The position numbers and the translations under genes are program-made. 64,000 nucleotides of DNA, taken from NCBI RefSeq assembly GCF_001422665.1, contig NZ_LMLU01000001.1:29282-93281 (forward strand), written 5' to 3'. Source of the DNA: Arthrobacter sp. Leaf234 (GTDB lineage Bacteria; Actinomycetota; Actinomycetes; Actinomycetales; Micrococcaceae). The notes beneath the pieces were generated by a model. It did not search any database. It saw only the letters and a list, made by a program, of their open reading frames with translations, and was not told the DNA's origin. This document shows positions 1 through 9,120 of this stretch, piece after piece. The first letter of the stretch is position 1. Each line of letters begins with the position of its first letter.

Positions 1-17
1 GACGACGGCTGGTCCGG

Positions 18-1202
18 TCAGAGGCCGCCGTCACGCCCGCCCGTGGCCCGGCGGAGTGCCTGCTCGAGGTCGGCCCACAGGTCCTCGGGGTTCTCGATGC
101 CGACGGACAGCCGGACGAGGGCCTCGGGCACGGTCGCCGGCTCGGCGGGCTGGCGACGGCGGCGCTCCACGAGGGACTCCACGCCACCGAGGGAGGTCGC
201 CGGGAGCCAGAGCCGCACCGCCTCCACCACGGCGTCCGCGGTGGCGACGTCGTCGAGCTCGATGCTGACGATCCCGCCGAAGCCGTTGAACTGGGCGGCG
301 GCGCGCTCGTGTCCGGGATCCGAGGCGAGACCGGGATAGCGCACCCGGCGGACGGCCGGGTGGTCGGCGAGGTGCAGCGCGAGGAAGGCCGCCGTCGACT
401 GGCTCCGCTCCATGCGCAGGGCGAGCGTCCGGAGTCCGCGGAGGGCCAGCCAGACCTCGAACGGCCCGGCGATCGCCCCGTGGAGGGTGCGGTGCGCCAG
501 CAACCTCCCGCGCAGCGCCGCGTCGGACGTGGCGAGCGCCCCGAGGACGACGTCGGAGTGGCCCGCCAGCCACTTGGTCACCGAGTGCAGGACGACGTCG
601 ACCCCCGCTTCCAGCGGCCGGTGCACCATGGGCGTGTTGAAGGTGTTGTCCGCGACGACGAGGGCACCGTGGGCATGCGCCGCGTCCGTCAGGACGGCCA
701 GGTCCGCGACCTCGAGCATGGGGTTGGTGGGACTCTCGAGCCAGAGCATCACCTGGCCGGCTTCGAAGCGGTGCGCGAGCGCGTCGAGCGTACCGAGCAC
801 CGCGTCCGTGTCCGCGATGTCCACGGCCAGCAACTCGAAGCGGCCCTGTGCCGCGAGGTCGCCGGCGAGGCTGATGGAGCCGGCGTAGGCGTGCCGCGGC
901 ATGACCACAGCTCCTCCGGTCGGCACGAGGGAGAGGGCTGCGGCAGCTGCGCCCAGTCCGGAGCCGAAGACGAGGGCCGGCAGGTCGGCTCCCTCGAGCG
1001 CCCCCAGGGCCTCCTCGAACGGATCCCAGGTGGGGCTGGAGCCCCGCGCGTAGATGCGGTCGCCGGGTTGCGGCGCCCGGGTCTCGTGGTAGGTCGTGGA
1101 GAGGACGATCGGCACGTTGACGGGTGCGTCGTGCTCCCGCGGCGGTCGTCCCGCCGCGACGGTCAGGGTGTCCGGGGCGAGGTCGGGGTGGTCGGTGGCC
1201 AT
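18..1202 (-). CDS. PLP-dependent trans-sulfuration enzyme (cystathionine gamma-synthase/lyase family)
   Basis: A 394-aa protein of the Cys/Met-metabolism PLP family, which makes or cleaves cystathionine in the cytosol. Seen: YARGSSPTW at about residues 51-59, a substrate/PLP loop ESPTNPMLEV near 156, and the PLP-lysine context SVTKWLAGHSD with Lys about 210. The C-terminal block LGGVESLVERRRR...RLSVGIENPEDL is typical of the family. The length matches the usual 380-400 aa. The ATG at 1202 was chosen because MATDHPDLAPDT gives a normal N-terminus and a TAGGCT hexamer lies 7 nt upstream, suggesting a leaderless message. The open frame extends further upstream, but that part is antisense to tmk. 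Synthase versus lyase cannot be settled from sequence alone. Confidence 0.9.
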   Translation of the reverse strand: MATDHPDLAPDTLTVAAGRPPREHDAPVNVPIVLSTTYHETRAPQPGDRIYARGSSPTWDPFEEALGALEGADLPALVFGSGLGAAAAALSLVPTGGAVVMPRHAYAGSISLAGDLAAQGRFELLAVDIADTDAVLGTLDALAHRFEAGQVMLWLESPTNPMLEVADLAVLTDAAHAHGALVVADNTFNTPMVHRPLEAGVDVVLHSVTKWLAGHSDVVLGALATSDAALRGRLLAHRTLHGAIAGPFEVWLALRGLRTLALRMERSQSTAAFLALHLADHPAVRRVRYPGLASDPGHERAAAQFNGFGGIVSIELDDVATADAVVEAVRLWLPATSLGGVESLVERRRRQPAEPATVPEALVRLSVGIENPEDLWADLEQALRRATGGRDGGL

Positions 1203-1286
1203 GGACCCGAGCCTAGCGCCGCTCCGGTTCACCCCGGCACGCGTGACCCCGCCCGAAGGGTCGCTGCCACTCGGTAGGCTTGGCGC
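1203..1286. promoter_or_regulatory. Divergent leaderless-type promoters for the trans-sulfuration gene and tmk
   Basis: On the minus strand a TAGGCT hexamer (complement of 1210-1215) ends 7 nt before the ATG at 1202. On the plus strand TAGGCT at 1275-1280 ends 6 nt before the GTG at 1287. Both match the actinobacterial TANNNT -10 box, and the spacing would put the transcription start at or next to the start codon. Neither start has a Shine-Dalgarno sequence. Confidence 0.55.
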
Positions 1287-1934
1287 GTGACCTATCCCCT
1301 CCCGCACGGCCTGCCCGGCCTCTTCGTCGCGTTCGAGGGCGGCGACGGCGCCGGCAAGTCGACGCAGGCCTCGCTCCTCTGCACGGCGCTCGAGGAGGGC
1401 GGCCGGACCGTGGTCCGGACCCGCGAACCCGGCGGCACCCCGATCGGGGAGGAACTGCGGTCGCTGGTGCTCGAGCACGGCCACGGGGACATCGACGCGC
1501 GGACCGAGGCACTCATGTTCGCCGCATCCCGCGCCGCCCACGTGCAGCAGGTGATCGTGCCCGCCCTGGGCCGCGGCGACGTCGTCGTCTGCGACCGCTA
1601 CATCGATTCCTCCGTCGCGTACCAGGGCGTGGGCCGGGGCCTCGGCGCCGATTCCGTCCTGGACCTGAATCTCTGGGCCACCGACGGCCTCCGCCCCGAC
1701 CTCACGGTCCTCCTCGACGTGGATCCCGCGGAGGGACGCAGCCGGCGCACCGCCGGCACCGTCGCCGAGGACCGGCTCGAATCGGAGCCCGACGGCTTCC
1801 ACGCCGCCATTCGCGACGCGTTCCTCGACCTCGCCCGCCAGGATCCCGGACGCTACCTGGTGCTGGCCGCCGCTGCTCGACCGGCGGACCTGCACGCGGC
1901 AGTCCTCGCTGCCCTCCCCCGGGCGGCGGCATGA
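1287..1934 (+). CDS. tmk: Thymidylate kinase
   Basis: Phosphorylates dTMP to dTDP with ATP, the step feeding dTTP synthesis. The 215-aa length is normal. Seen: P-loop FEGGDGAGKST at residues 17-27, the RTREPGGTPIGEELR substrate loop, and the DRY motif in CDRYIDSSVAYQG near 100. The LID region is RSRRTAGTVAEDRLE. A GTG start is used, 6 nt after a TAGGCT hexamer. The stop overlaps the start of holB by 4 nt (ATGA), so the two are translationally coupled, an arrangement common in actinobacteria. Confidence 0.96.
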   Translation: MTYPLPHGLPGLFVAFEGGDGAGKSTQASLLCTALEEGGRTVVRTREPGGTPIGEELRSLVLEHGHGDIDARTEALMFAASRAAHVQQVIVPALGRGDVVVCDRYIDSSVAYQGVGRGLGADSVLDLNLWATDGLRPDLTVLLDVDPAEGRSRRTAGTVAEDRLESEPDGFHAAIRDAFLDLARQDPGRYLVLAAAARPADLHAAVLAALPRAAA

Positions 1935-3124
1935 CCGCCGTGGCACACGCCCTGCCCTCGACCGGCGTCTGGGCGGAGCTGCGCGGCCAGGAACAGGTGG
2001 TGGAGCAGCTCCGCCGGGCCGCGCAGTCCGGAGCGCCCACCCACGCATGGCTCTTCACGGGGCCCCCCGGCTCCGGCCGGTCGAACGCCGCACGGGCCTT
2101 CGCCGCCGCTCTGCTGTGCGAGCGTGACCTGTTGGCCGAGCGCGGGTGCGGTACCTGCAAGGCGTGCCGCACGGTCCTGTCCGGGGCGCACGCCGACCTC
2201 ACCAACGTCACGACGGAGAAGGTCACCATCAGCATCGACGAGGCCCGCGAACTCGTCCGGAAGGCGCAGGACAAGCCCTCCACCGGCCGGTGGCGGATCA
2301 TCATCGTCGAGGACGCCGACCGCATGCAGGAGCGCAGCACCAACGTGCTCCTCAAGGCCATCGAAGAGCCGCCGCCGCGCACCATCTGGCTGCTGTGCGC
2401 GCCGAGTCCGGGCGACGTGCTCGTCACCATCCGCTCACGCTGCCGTTCCGTGGGTCTCCGGCTGCCACCCGTGCAGGACGTCGCGGAGTTGCTCGTGGCC
2501 CGGGACGGGATCGATCCCGTGATCGCCGAAGCAGCCGCGCGGGCCGCGCAGAGCCACATCGGGGTCGCCAAGCGGCTGGCGACGGACGACGGGGCGCGCG
2601 AGCGCCGCAACCAGATCGTCCGCCTTCCGCTGACGCTGCGCTCGGTCTCCGGCGCCATGCGGGCGGCCGCGGACCTCGTGCGCCTCGCCGAGGCGGAGGC
2701 GCAGAGCTCCTTCGAACAGCGCGACGCCGAGGAGCGGGCCTCGCTCCTCGCGACCCTGGGCGCTCCCGAATCAGGAACGCTGCCACCCTCGATGCGCGCA
2801 CAGATCCGGCGCCTCGAGGAGGACCAGACGCGGCGGGCGAAGCGGTCGAAGAACGACTACTTCGACCGGGCCCTCACCGACCTCATCTCGTTCTACCGCG
2901 ACGTCCTGATGCTGCAGGTCTCCAGCGGGCAGATGCTCGTCAACGAGCCCCTGCGCCCGGAACTGGAGGACTTCGCCCGGCGTGAAGGCCCCGAGGACAC
3001 CCTCCAGCGACTCGAGGCGATCAACGAGGTGCGGACGCGACTGGTCAGCACGAACGTCTCACCCCTCCTCGCCATCGAGGCCATGACGGTGAGCCTCCTG
3101 TCCCGGAAGGACCTCGACCGATGA
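1931..3124 (+). CDS. holB: DNA polymerase III subunit delta-prime
   Basis: A clamp-loader subunit of the replicative polymerase, 397 aa. Seen: an AAA+ fold with a modified P-loop GPPGSGRSNAARAF near residue 37, a zinc module with C-x8-C-x2-C-x2-C spacing (CERDLLAERGCGTCKAC) near 65-82, and the SRC motif in IRSRCRSVGLRL. The modified P-loop agrees with delta-prime being a non-hydrolysing stator. The start is the ATG overlapping the tmk stop, and the 3' end overlaps the next gene by ATGA, so tmk, holB and the lipoprotein hydrolase form one coupled operon. Confidence 0.93.
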   Translation: MTAVAHALPSTGVWAELRGQEQVVEQLRRAAQSGAPTHAWLFTGPPGSGRSNAARAFAAALLCERDLLAERGCGTCKACRTVLSGAHADLTNVTTEKVTISIDEARELVRKAQDKPSTGRWRIIIVEDADRMQERSTNVLLKAIEEPPPRTIWLLCAPSPGDVLVTIRSRCRSVGLRLPPVQDVAELLVARDGIDPVIAEAAARAAQSHIGVAKRLATDDGARERRNQIVRLPLTLRSVSGAMRAAADLVRLAEAEAQSSFEQRDAEERASLLATLGAPESGTLPPSMRAQIRRLEEDQTRRAKRSKNDYFDRALTDLISFYRDVLMLQVSSGQMLVNEPLRPELEDFARREGPEDTLQRLEAINEVRTRLVSTNVSPLLAIEAMTVSLLSRKDLDR

Positions 3125-4746
3125 CCCAGGATCCATCCCTGACCCGGCCCGTGACCCCGCCCGTGACCCCGCGCGGAATCGCGCCCGTGAGCCCTCCCGC
3201 CCGGCGCCGCCCGCCGTTCGCCCTCCTCGCCGGAGTCGCTGTCGTCCTCGGGCTGGCCGGCTGCACGCTGTCCTCCCCCTCCCAGACGTCCGCGGACGGC
3301 TCGGTCAGTGTCGAGACCGCCGATCCCGCCGCCATCGGGGACGTCCCCGAGGACCTGCGCAGCTTCTACGAGCAGGAGGTGCGCTGGGAGGACTGCGAGG
3401 AGGAGTTCTCCTGCGCGACCATCGAGGTCCCGCTCGACTACGCGGACCCGGGACGCGCGAGCATCGACATCTCGGCCATCCGCGCGGACGCGACGGGTGA
3501 CGCCCAGGGCACGCTCCTCGTCAACCCGGGTGGACCCGGGGGATCAGGCGTGGCCATCGTCCGGGATTCCCTGGACTACGTGGCGAGCGAGCGGCTGCGG
3601 GAGGACTACGACATCCTCGGCTTCGATCCCCGCGGCGTGGGCCGCTCGACCCCCGTGCGCTGCTACGACGCCGCCGAGCAGGACGCAGCCCGCCAGGAGT
3701 CCTACCCGGTCGACGCCTCGGACGACGAACTACTCGCACTGCTCACCGCCGAGGCGAAGGAGTTCGCCGACCTCTGCGCCGAGCGGACGGGCGAGGTGCT
3801 CGGCCACGTCGACACCGGGTCGGCCGCACGCGACATGGACATCCTGCGCGCCCTCGTCAGCGATCCGACACTGACCTACCTCGGCTTCTCCTACGGGACC
3901 CAGCTCGGTGCCACCTACGCCGAGCTCTTCCCCGGGCGCGCAGGGCGGCTGGTGCTCGACGGGGCCATCGACCCCTCGCTCAGCAACGAGGAGATCACGC
4001 TCGGTCAGGCCGACGGCTTCGAGAAGGCGGTCCGCGCCTACGTGGCGGACTGCCAGCAGGGCGCGGAGTGCCCCTACAGCGGGTCGGTGGACGACGGCGT
4101 CCGGCAGATCCAGGAGTTGTTCGCCGCCGTGGAGCGGGAGCCCATGACGGCGGACGACGGACGGCTGGTACCGGTCTCGACGTTCGTCCAGGGCTTCATC
4201 CTGCCGCTGTACGACAACGGGAACTGGCCGACGCTCACGCAGGCCGTGACCGACGCCCTCGACGGCGACCCCTCCGCCATGCTGTATCTGGCGGATCTGT
4301 CCGCGGAGCGACGCCCGGACGGCACCTACGCCTCGAACTCCACCGCGGCGTTCCTCGCCGTGAACTGCCTCGACTACCCCATGACGAGCGACCCCGCGGA
4401 GATGAAGGCCGACGAGCAGCGGCTCATCGAGGCGTCCCCGACCTTCGGCCGCTTCCTGGCCTACGGTGGCGTCACCTGTGCGCCCTGGACGTACCCGCCC
4501 GTCGCCGAACCCGCCCCTCTCAGGGCTCCCGGCGCCGATCCGATCCTCGTCATCGGCACCACCGGCGATCCGGCGACGCCCTACGCGTGGTCCACGGCCC
4601 TCGCGGACCAGCTCGAATCCGGCGTGCACGTCACCTGGGAGGGTGAGGGCCACACCGCCTACGGCAGGTCGAACGACTGCATCCTCGATCTCGTGGACGA
4701 CTACTTCATCGACGGGACGGTGCCGGCGGACGGTGTGCGGTGCTGA
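3121..4746 (+). CDS. Secreted alpha/beta-hydrolase lipoprotein (tripeptidyl-aminopeptidase-like)
   Basis: A 541-aa exported hydrolase of the actinobacterial SlpD/SlpE-type family, which trims peptides or esters outside the cell. Seen: an N-terminal basic and proline-rich stretch, a hydrophobic helix and the lipobox LAGC with Cys about 48, so it is probably lipid-anchored. The oxyanion segment LVNPGGPGGSG is followed by the nucleophile elbow GFSYG (Ser about 259) and a C-terminal TAP-like domain with Asp in TGDPATPY and His in GEGHTAYG. The substrate is unknown. The last 46 nt overlap the convergent HAD gene tail to tail. Confidence 0.88.
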   Translation: MTQDPSLTRPVTPPVTPRGIAPVSPPARRRPPFALLAGVAVVLGLAGCTLSSPSQTSADGSVSVETADPAAIGDVPEDLRSFYEQEVRWEDCEEEFSCATIEVPLDYADPGRASIDISAIRADATGDAQGTLLVNPGGPGGSGVAIVRDSLDYVASERLREDYDILGFDPRGVGRSTPVRCYDAAEQDAARQESYPVDASDDELLALLTAEAKEFADLCAERTGEVLGHVDTGSAARDMDILRALVSDPTLTYLGFSYGTQLGATYAELFPGRAGRLVLDGAIDPSLSNEEITLGQADGFEKAVRAYVADCQQGAECPYSGSVDDGVRQIQELFAAVEREPMTADDGRLVPVSTFVQGFILPLYDNGNWPTLTQAVTDALDGDPSAMLYLADLSAERRPDGTYASNSTAAFLAVNCLDYPMTSDPAEMKADEQRLIEASPTFGRFLAYGGVTCAPWTYPPVAEPAPLRAPGADPILVIGTTGDPATPYAWSTALADQLESGVHVTWEGEGHTAYGRSNDCILDLVDDYFIDGTVPADGVRC

Positions 4747-5447
4747 TCGGAGGCTGCCGCACCGCCTGACTGCAGCCACTGCGGCAGCCCGCACATGGAG
4801 GGCAGGACGGCGTCGGCGCCCGCCCGGCGCAGCTCCGGCTCGCTGTGCGCGCCCGTGAGGACACCGATGACCGCACCGGCGCCGGCGCGCCTGCCGGCGA
4901 TCAGGTCCGACGTCGTGTCCCCCGCCACCAGGACCGACCGGACGTCCTCGATGTCGAGGGCGAGCACCGCCGTGAGGATGATGTCGGGATAGGGCCGTCC
5001 GCGGCCGGCGTCGGAGGGGCAGAGGCTGAGATCGGCGAGTCCCATCCAGCCCAGCGACGCCAGGATCATGTTCTGCGTATGGCGTCCGAAACCGGTGGCC
5101 AGGCAGATCTTCAGGCCCGCGTCACGCAGGGCGAGGATCGCCTCCTCGGCGCCCGGGATGGGCTGCACCCCGTGCCGGGCCAGCAGGGTGTCGTACACCT
5201 GCTCGAAGGTCCGGTTGACGTCGAGCGCCGTGGGCGTGTCGGCGAAGAGGTGGCGGAAGACGAGTTCCTTCGAGGTGCCCATGGTGCGGCGGGCATACGC
5301 CGTCATCGAGGTGAAGGCTTCCGTGCCCTGGGCGACACCGTGGGAGGTCAGGGCCCGGGTGAACGCCTCCTCCTGCAGGGCGCCCTCGTCGACGGTGGTC
5401 CCCGCCATGTCGATCACTGCGAGGGTGAATGGGCGGTCCTGCGTCAT
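4701..5447 (-). CDS. Phosphonatase-like HAD hydrolase
   Basis: A 248-aa haloacid-dehalogenase phosphatase. Seen: motif I DMAGTTVD with nucleophile Asp13, a helical cap, ATGFGR as motif II, and the acidic motif near VLVAGDTTSDLIAGRRAGAG. The DxAGTTVD form of motif I is characteristic of the phosphonoacetaldehyde hydrolase branch. No other phosphonate genes are nearby, so a general small-molecule phosphatase role is as likely as phosphonate breakdown. The ATG at 5447 was chosen because MTQDRPFTLAVID leads straight into motif I. Its 3' end overlaps the upstream lipoprotein gene on the other strand. Confidence 0.86.
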   Translation of the reverse strand: MTQDRPFTLAVIDMAGTTVDEGALQEEAFTRALTSHGVAQGTEAFTSMTAYARRTMGTSKELVFRHLFADTPTALDVNRTFEQVYDTLLARHGVQPIPGAEEAILALRDAGLKICLATGFGRHTQNMILASLGWMGLADLSLCPSDAGRGRPYPDIILTAVLALDIEDVRSVLVAGDTTSDLIAGRRAGAGAVIGVLTGAHSEPELRRAGADAVLPSMCGLPQWLQSGGAAASDQHRTPSAGTVPSMK

Positions 5448-5588
5448 GCGGCGTCCCCTTTGCCGGCCGAGCCCGTTCCGGTCTCGGTGACGGGTAGGAG
5501 CCACGCTTCGCGACAGGGCTGGCCCGCCAGGAAACGGGAAGCGGCGCAGGCGTGAACGGGAGACGAATTCGCGTCAGGTCCGGCCATT

Positions 5589-5616
5589 TTGACCACGAGC
5601 GGGACCTGCCTATAAA
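5589..5616 (+). promoter_or_regulatory. Promoter of tRNA-Thr
   Basis: TTGACC (5589-5594) and TATAAA (5611-5616) are separated by 16 nt. This is a near-consensus sigma-70-type promoter. The predicted start lies about 45 nt before the mature tRNA. Confidence 0.7.
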
Positions 5617-5666
5617 GTTGTGGCTTGTGGATCGGCGTCGGGCTCAGCCCCGGACCGGGAAGCATT

Positions 5667-5742
5667 GCCTCCTTAGCTCAGTCGGTAGAGCGTCTCACTC
5701 GTAATGAGAAGGTCGCCAGTTCGACTCTGGCAGGAGGCTCCA
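5667..5742 (+). tRNA. tRNA-Thr(CGT)
   Basis: A full cloverleaf: acceptor GCCTCCT pairs with AGGAGGC, the anticodon loop is CTCGTAA with anticodon CGT (codon ACG), the T-loop is TTCGACT, and CCA is encoded at 5740-5742. It is followed by a strong terminator. Confidence 0.97.
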
Positions 5743-5746
5743 GCAG

Positions 5747-5778
5747 AAGCCCCGGACGGTTCGCCGCCGGGGCTTTTC
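5747..5778 (+). terminator. Terminator after tRNA-Thr
   Basis: AAGCCCCGG (5747-5755) pairs with CCGGGGCTT (5767-5775), followed by a short T run. It lies 4 nt after the tRNA. Confidence 0.85.
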
Positions 5779-5895
5779 CGTGTCCCGTGGCCGTTCGGAG
5801 CCCCGGGGTCCGATGACGACGACGGCGGACACCGAAGCAGCCGCCGTCGTCCCCGTCCCGTAAGGGATCGGCATCAAGGGCCTCCCCGAGGTCGA

Positions 5896-6138
5896 TCAGC
5901 GCATGGCCGGGCCCGACTCGGAGGACGTGGTGAGCTCCCCGAGGAACCGATGGCACGTCGCGGCGCGCTCGGAGTCCTGGGCCATGACCTGCTCGAAGAA
6001 CTCGGCGATGTCGTCGCGGCCGGCGTTGCGGGCGTCACGGACGTACTGGCCGTAGTCATGCCCCGCCTTCAACGAGTGATATTGCAGCGAGATCAGGTCG
6101 AACGAGACGTCGTCGAATCCGGTTTCTCCGGTAGCCAT
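5896..6138 (-). CDS. Small conserved-looking helical protein
   Basis: An 80-aa protein I cannot name. It is predicted to be mostly helical, with a run YHSLKAGHDYGQYVRDARNAGRDDIAEFFEQV that resembles one arm of a ferritin-like or general helical bundle. There is no signal peptide or membrane segment. The start is supported by a strong Shine-Dalgarno GGAGGT just upstream of the ATG at 6138. It stands alone between tRNA-Thr and the aldo/keto reductase. Confidence 0.7.
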   Translation of the reverse strand: MATGETGFDDVSFDLISLQYHSLKAGHDYGQYVRDARNAGRDDIAEFFEQVMAQDSERAATCHRFLGELTTSSESGPAMR

Positions 6139-6292
6139 CAGGCACCTCCATGTAGGGGATGAACAGGTGCAGGAAACGCTAGGTCGCGCTCCGTGGGGGC
6201 GGCAACGACGATTCGCGGGCCCACGGGTTCCGCCTGCGCGGGAGCGGTCTGCTAAGGGCGCCGCGGCGTCACACCCGCGGCCCGGAACGACG

Positions 6293-6321
6293 AGAGCCGC
6301 CCGGCGCTGCCGGGCGGCTCT
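6293..6321. terminator. Hairpin after the aldo/keto reductase
   Basis: A perfect 13-bp stem, AGAGCCGCCCGGC (6293-6305) with GCCGGGCGGCTCT (6309-6321), and a 3-nt loop. It lies 30 nt beyond the stop of the minus-strand reductase. There is no T run, so it may end transcription only weakly or protect the mRNA 3' end. Confidence 0.65.
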
Positions 6322-6350
6322 GAAGATCCTGCCAGGATCCCGAGTGGGGA

Positions 6351-7190
6351 TCAGGCGAAGTCGGACGTCGCGGGGTCGGCTCCGATGCGGCCTTCCGCAC
6401 CCTTGTCGAGGGCGTTGATGGCCTCGACGTCCTCGTCCTCGAGCGTCACGTCGAGGGACTCCCAGTTCTCGATGATGCGCGACTCGGTCACCGACTTGGG
6501 GATGACCACGTTCCCGAGCGCGAGGTGCCAGGCGAGGACCACCTGGGCGGGGGAGGCGTTGCGCTTCTGCGCGATGTCCTGCAGGACGGCGTCGTCGAGC
6601 AGTCCCTTACCGGAACCGATGGGCGACCACGACTCGTGGAGGATGCCCTTCTCGGCCTCGAACGCGCGCAACTCCGCTTGGTTGAGGTAGGGGTGCGTCT
6701 CCACCTGGTTGATGACGGGCACCACGCCGGTGGCGTCGATGATCTCGGTGAGGGCCTCGACCGTGAAGTTCGAGACACCGATGCTCTTCACACGACCCTG
6801 CTTCTGCAGTTCGATGAAGGCCTTCCAGGTGTCGAGGTACTTGCCCTGCTGGGGCTGCAGCCAGTGGATGAGGTAGAGGTCCAGCGTCTCGAGGCCGAGG
6901 CGCTCCATGGACGCGTCGAACGCCTTGAGCGTGCTGTCGTAGCCCTGATCCGCGTTCCACAGCTTGGTGGTGATGAACATGTCGTCGTGGCTGAGCCCCG
7001 ATGCCGCGATCGCACGGCCCACGCCGGCTTCGTTCCCGTAGATCTTCGCCGTGTCGATGTGGCGGTAGCCGGCCTTGAAGGCCTTGCCCACGACGTCCTC
7101 GGCGACGTTGTCCTCGACCTGCCATACGCCGTAGCCGAGCTGCGGGATGGTGTGGCCGTCGTTGAACGTAAGGTGTGGTGATGTAGTCAT
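6351..7190 (-). CDS. Aldo/keto reductase
   Basis: A 279-aa NADPH-dependent carbonyl reductase with the (beta/alpha)8 fold. Seen: FNDGHTIPQLGYGVWQV at the N-terminus, GYRHIDTAKIYGNE carrying catalytic Asp and Tyr, Lys in ITTKLW, His in LYLIHWLQP, and the cofactor loop IPKSVTESRI near 233. The length is that of the 2,5-diketo-gluconate reductase type. The ATG at 7190 (MTTSPHLTFNDG) was preferred over an upstream in-frame codon. The physiological substrate cannot be told from sequence. The next gene is divergent, with about 110 nt of relatively AT-rich DNA between. Confidence 0.93.
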   Translation of the reverse strand: MTTSPHLTFNDGHTIPQLGYGVWQVEDNVAEDVVGKAFKAGYRHIDTAKIYGNEAGVGRAIAASGLSHDDMFITTKLWNADQGYDSTLKAFDASMERLGLETLDLYLIHWLQPQQGKYLDTWKAFIELQKQGRVKSIGVSNFTVEALTEIIDATGVVPVINQVETHPYLNQAELRAFEAEKGILHESWSPIGSGKGLLDDAVLQDIAQKRNASPAQVVLAWHLALGNVVIPKSVTESRIIENWESLDVTLEDEDVEAINALDKGAEGRIGADPATSDFA

Positions 7191-7301
7191 ACAGGCGGGA
7201 ACCACCCGCTGCGCCGGATTATTTCTGTTTCACCTGACAACTATCAGTCTGCGTGGCATGTCGCCGCTCGCGGCCGGGGCGCAGGCGGCCGGACGACGGG
7301 G

Positions 7302-9083
7302 GTGGATCTGCTGGACGAGACGTCCCTGCACGACGCCGCCTACCGCTACGCCTTCCGTCGCTCGCTCTCGGTGCGCCTTGCCTCGTCTGCCGCCCACGAG
7401 GCCACCGGTCACCTCCCGCCGCCGTCGCCCGGGTGGCCTGCGCTCCCGGCGCCTCCCGTGCTGCCGGACGTGGACGACGGACGGGACGACCGACGGGGCG
7501 ACGTGCTGGGCGACGTCCTGGTCGCGGCGAGGTCGGCACTGGAACGCTTCCTTCCGCCTGACCTGCCGCCCCGCGTCCCGGACGATCCGGACCTGAGGTC
7601 CGCCCTGTCGGCGCTCCGGCCGGACGAGCGGGAGTTCCTCCTGCTCCGGCACTGGGACGGCCTCGAACCCGCCGAGGCTGCGCGTGCCACCGGTCAGGCC
7701 GTCGACCAGCTGCGGATCGTCGAGGACGCCGTCGCGCGGCGGTTGGCCGGCACGGAGGAGCCCCACCCTGCGGAAGGGCTCCCGGCTGTGGGGAACGACC
7801 GTCCGGGACCGCGACGGGGTACGGGTGGGACCGACGGACCGGGCGCTGCGCCGGATACTCCGCTGCACACGGCCCGGCCCGGCCCTGATCCGCTCACCGA
7901 GCGGTTACGGCGGGCTGATCCTGCAACGACCGTCACCGAGGCGCAGCTCGACGCGAGCCGGCCCCTGCCCGCACCACGGATGCCCCCGCCCGGCCCGTCA
8001 GCAGGCCGGGGCGTCCCACCTGCCGGACACGACCTCCGCGAGCGGCCGGAGCAGTCCGGCAGCGAACCTCGCCGCCACGACGTCGACGACGAGGACGGGC
8101 TGTTCACCGCCCGGGACACCCGCGTCGGTGTCCCGAGGCCCGGAGTGCACGGCGCCCGGGCCGGCCGGGTGCCGACCGCCGTCGGTGCGGCGTGCCTGCT
8201 CGCGCTCGTCGCGGTCCTCGCCAGCGTGATCGTTCCGCGCCCTCCCTCCGGTCCGTCGGAAGGCGTCGAGCGCCTGTACGGCCTGGCGGACGTCGTCGCG
8301 ATCGTCTCCGACGCGGCAGTCGAACCGACCACGGTGGACGGCGACGTGCGGATCCTCCAGGCCTCCGTGGTGGTGCAGATCGTCAAGGGCGAGGCCGACG
8401 GCGACGTCCTGACCGTCGACGTGACCGGACGGAGCACCCTCGAGCGCCCCTACAGCAGGAACTTCTTCCCTCCGCACCAGCTCCTCTTCCTGGTGCGCGA
8501 CGGCGACGGGGTGCTCTCCCCGATCGAGGGGGAGGGCTCGGTGCTGACCCTCGTCGATCGGCGGTCGCCCGAGGCCACGACGGTCTCCGGGGACCCTGCA
8601 CCGCTGCCGCCGGAACTGCGCGATGCCATCGACACGCTCCCCGCGCCGGAGCTTGCCCTGGCGACGAGCGGCGTGGAGCCGGGTGGGCTCGATCCCGCGG
8701 ACATCGTCGGCATCCTTCCCGCGGAGGGGCGCTCTGCGCAGAATCTGCCCGCGAACCAGCTTGGGACGTTCCGGATGGCTGCCAACGGCGGCAGGGCCTG
8801 CGTGTGGTTCGAGTTCAACGGTCGCTCAGTGGTGCTCCGCTGGCCCGAGGGCTTCTCCGCGTACGAGCGCGAGGAGGTTCTGTCCTACCCCGACGGCGAT
8901 CCGCGGGTCGGGCGGCGCGTCCTGACCGTCCTCAACGAGCGCGGCTACCCGTACGTGGACGAGAACAGGCCGACCCCGTACATCCGCGGTGTGGCCACCG
9001 GTGAACGGGCCACGTGCGGCGGCAAGGAGCTCGATGTGTGGGACATAGCGGCCGGACCGGGCAGCACGCTGCTCTTCTACTGA
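7302..9083 (+). CDS. Sigma-region-4-like / single-pass membrane protein
   Basis: A 593-aa protein of unknown function. Seen: residues about 75-150 contain LSALRPDEREFLLLRHWDGLEPAEAARATGQ, which reads like sigma-factor region 4.2 (a helix-turn-helix usually found in ECF factors). A proline/arginine-rich linker follows, then one hydrophobic helix VGAACLLALVAVLASVIVP near 290-310, then a globular C-terminal part of about 280 aa. No sigma region 2 is visible, so it is unlikely to act as a sigma factor by itself. A membrane-tethered DNA-binding regulator or a family degenerate in DNA binding are both possible. The start is a GTG behind a weak purine-rich site. Confidence 0.7.
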   Translation: MDLLDETSLHDAAYRYAFRRSLSVRLASSAAHEATGHLPPPSPGWPALPAPPVLPDVDDGRDDRRGDVLGDVLVAARSALERFLPPDLPPRVPDDPDLRSALSALRPDEREFLLLRHWDGLEPAEAARATGQAVDQLRIVEDAVARRLAGTEEPHPAEGLPAVGNDRPGPRRGTGGTDGPGAAPDTPLHTARPGPDPLTERLRRADPATTVTEAQLDASRPLPAPRMPPPGPSAGRGVPPAGHDLRERPEQSGSEPRRHDVDDEDGLFTARDTRVGVPRPGVHGARAGRVPTAVGAACLLALVAVLASVIVPRPPSGPSEGVERLYGLADVVAIVSDAAVEPTTVDGDVRILQASVVVQIVKGEADGDVLTVDVTGRSTLERPYSRNFFPPHQLLFLVRDGDGVLSPIEGEGSVLTLVDRRSPEATTVSGDPAPLPPELRDAIDTLPAPELALATSGVEPGGLDPADIVGILPAEGRSAQNLPANQLGTFRMAANGGRACVWFEFNGRSVVLRWPEGFSAYEREEVLSYPDGDPRVGRRVLTVLNERGYPYVDENRPTPYIRGVATGERATCGGKELDVWDIAAGPGSTLLFY

Positions 9084-9120
9084 GCGGCGGGACCATGCGC
9101 AGTGCGGGGGGACGGACCGC

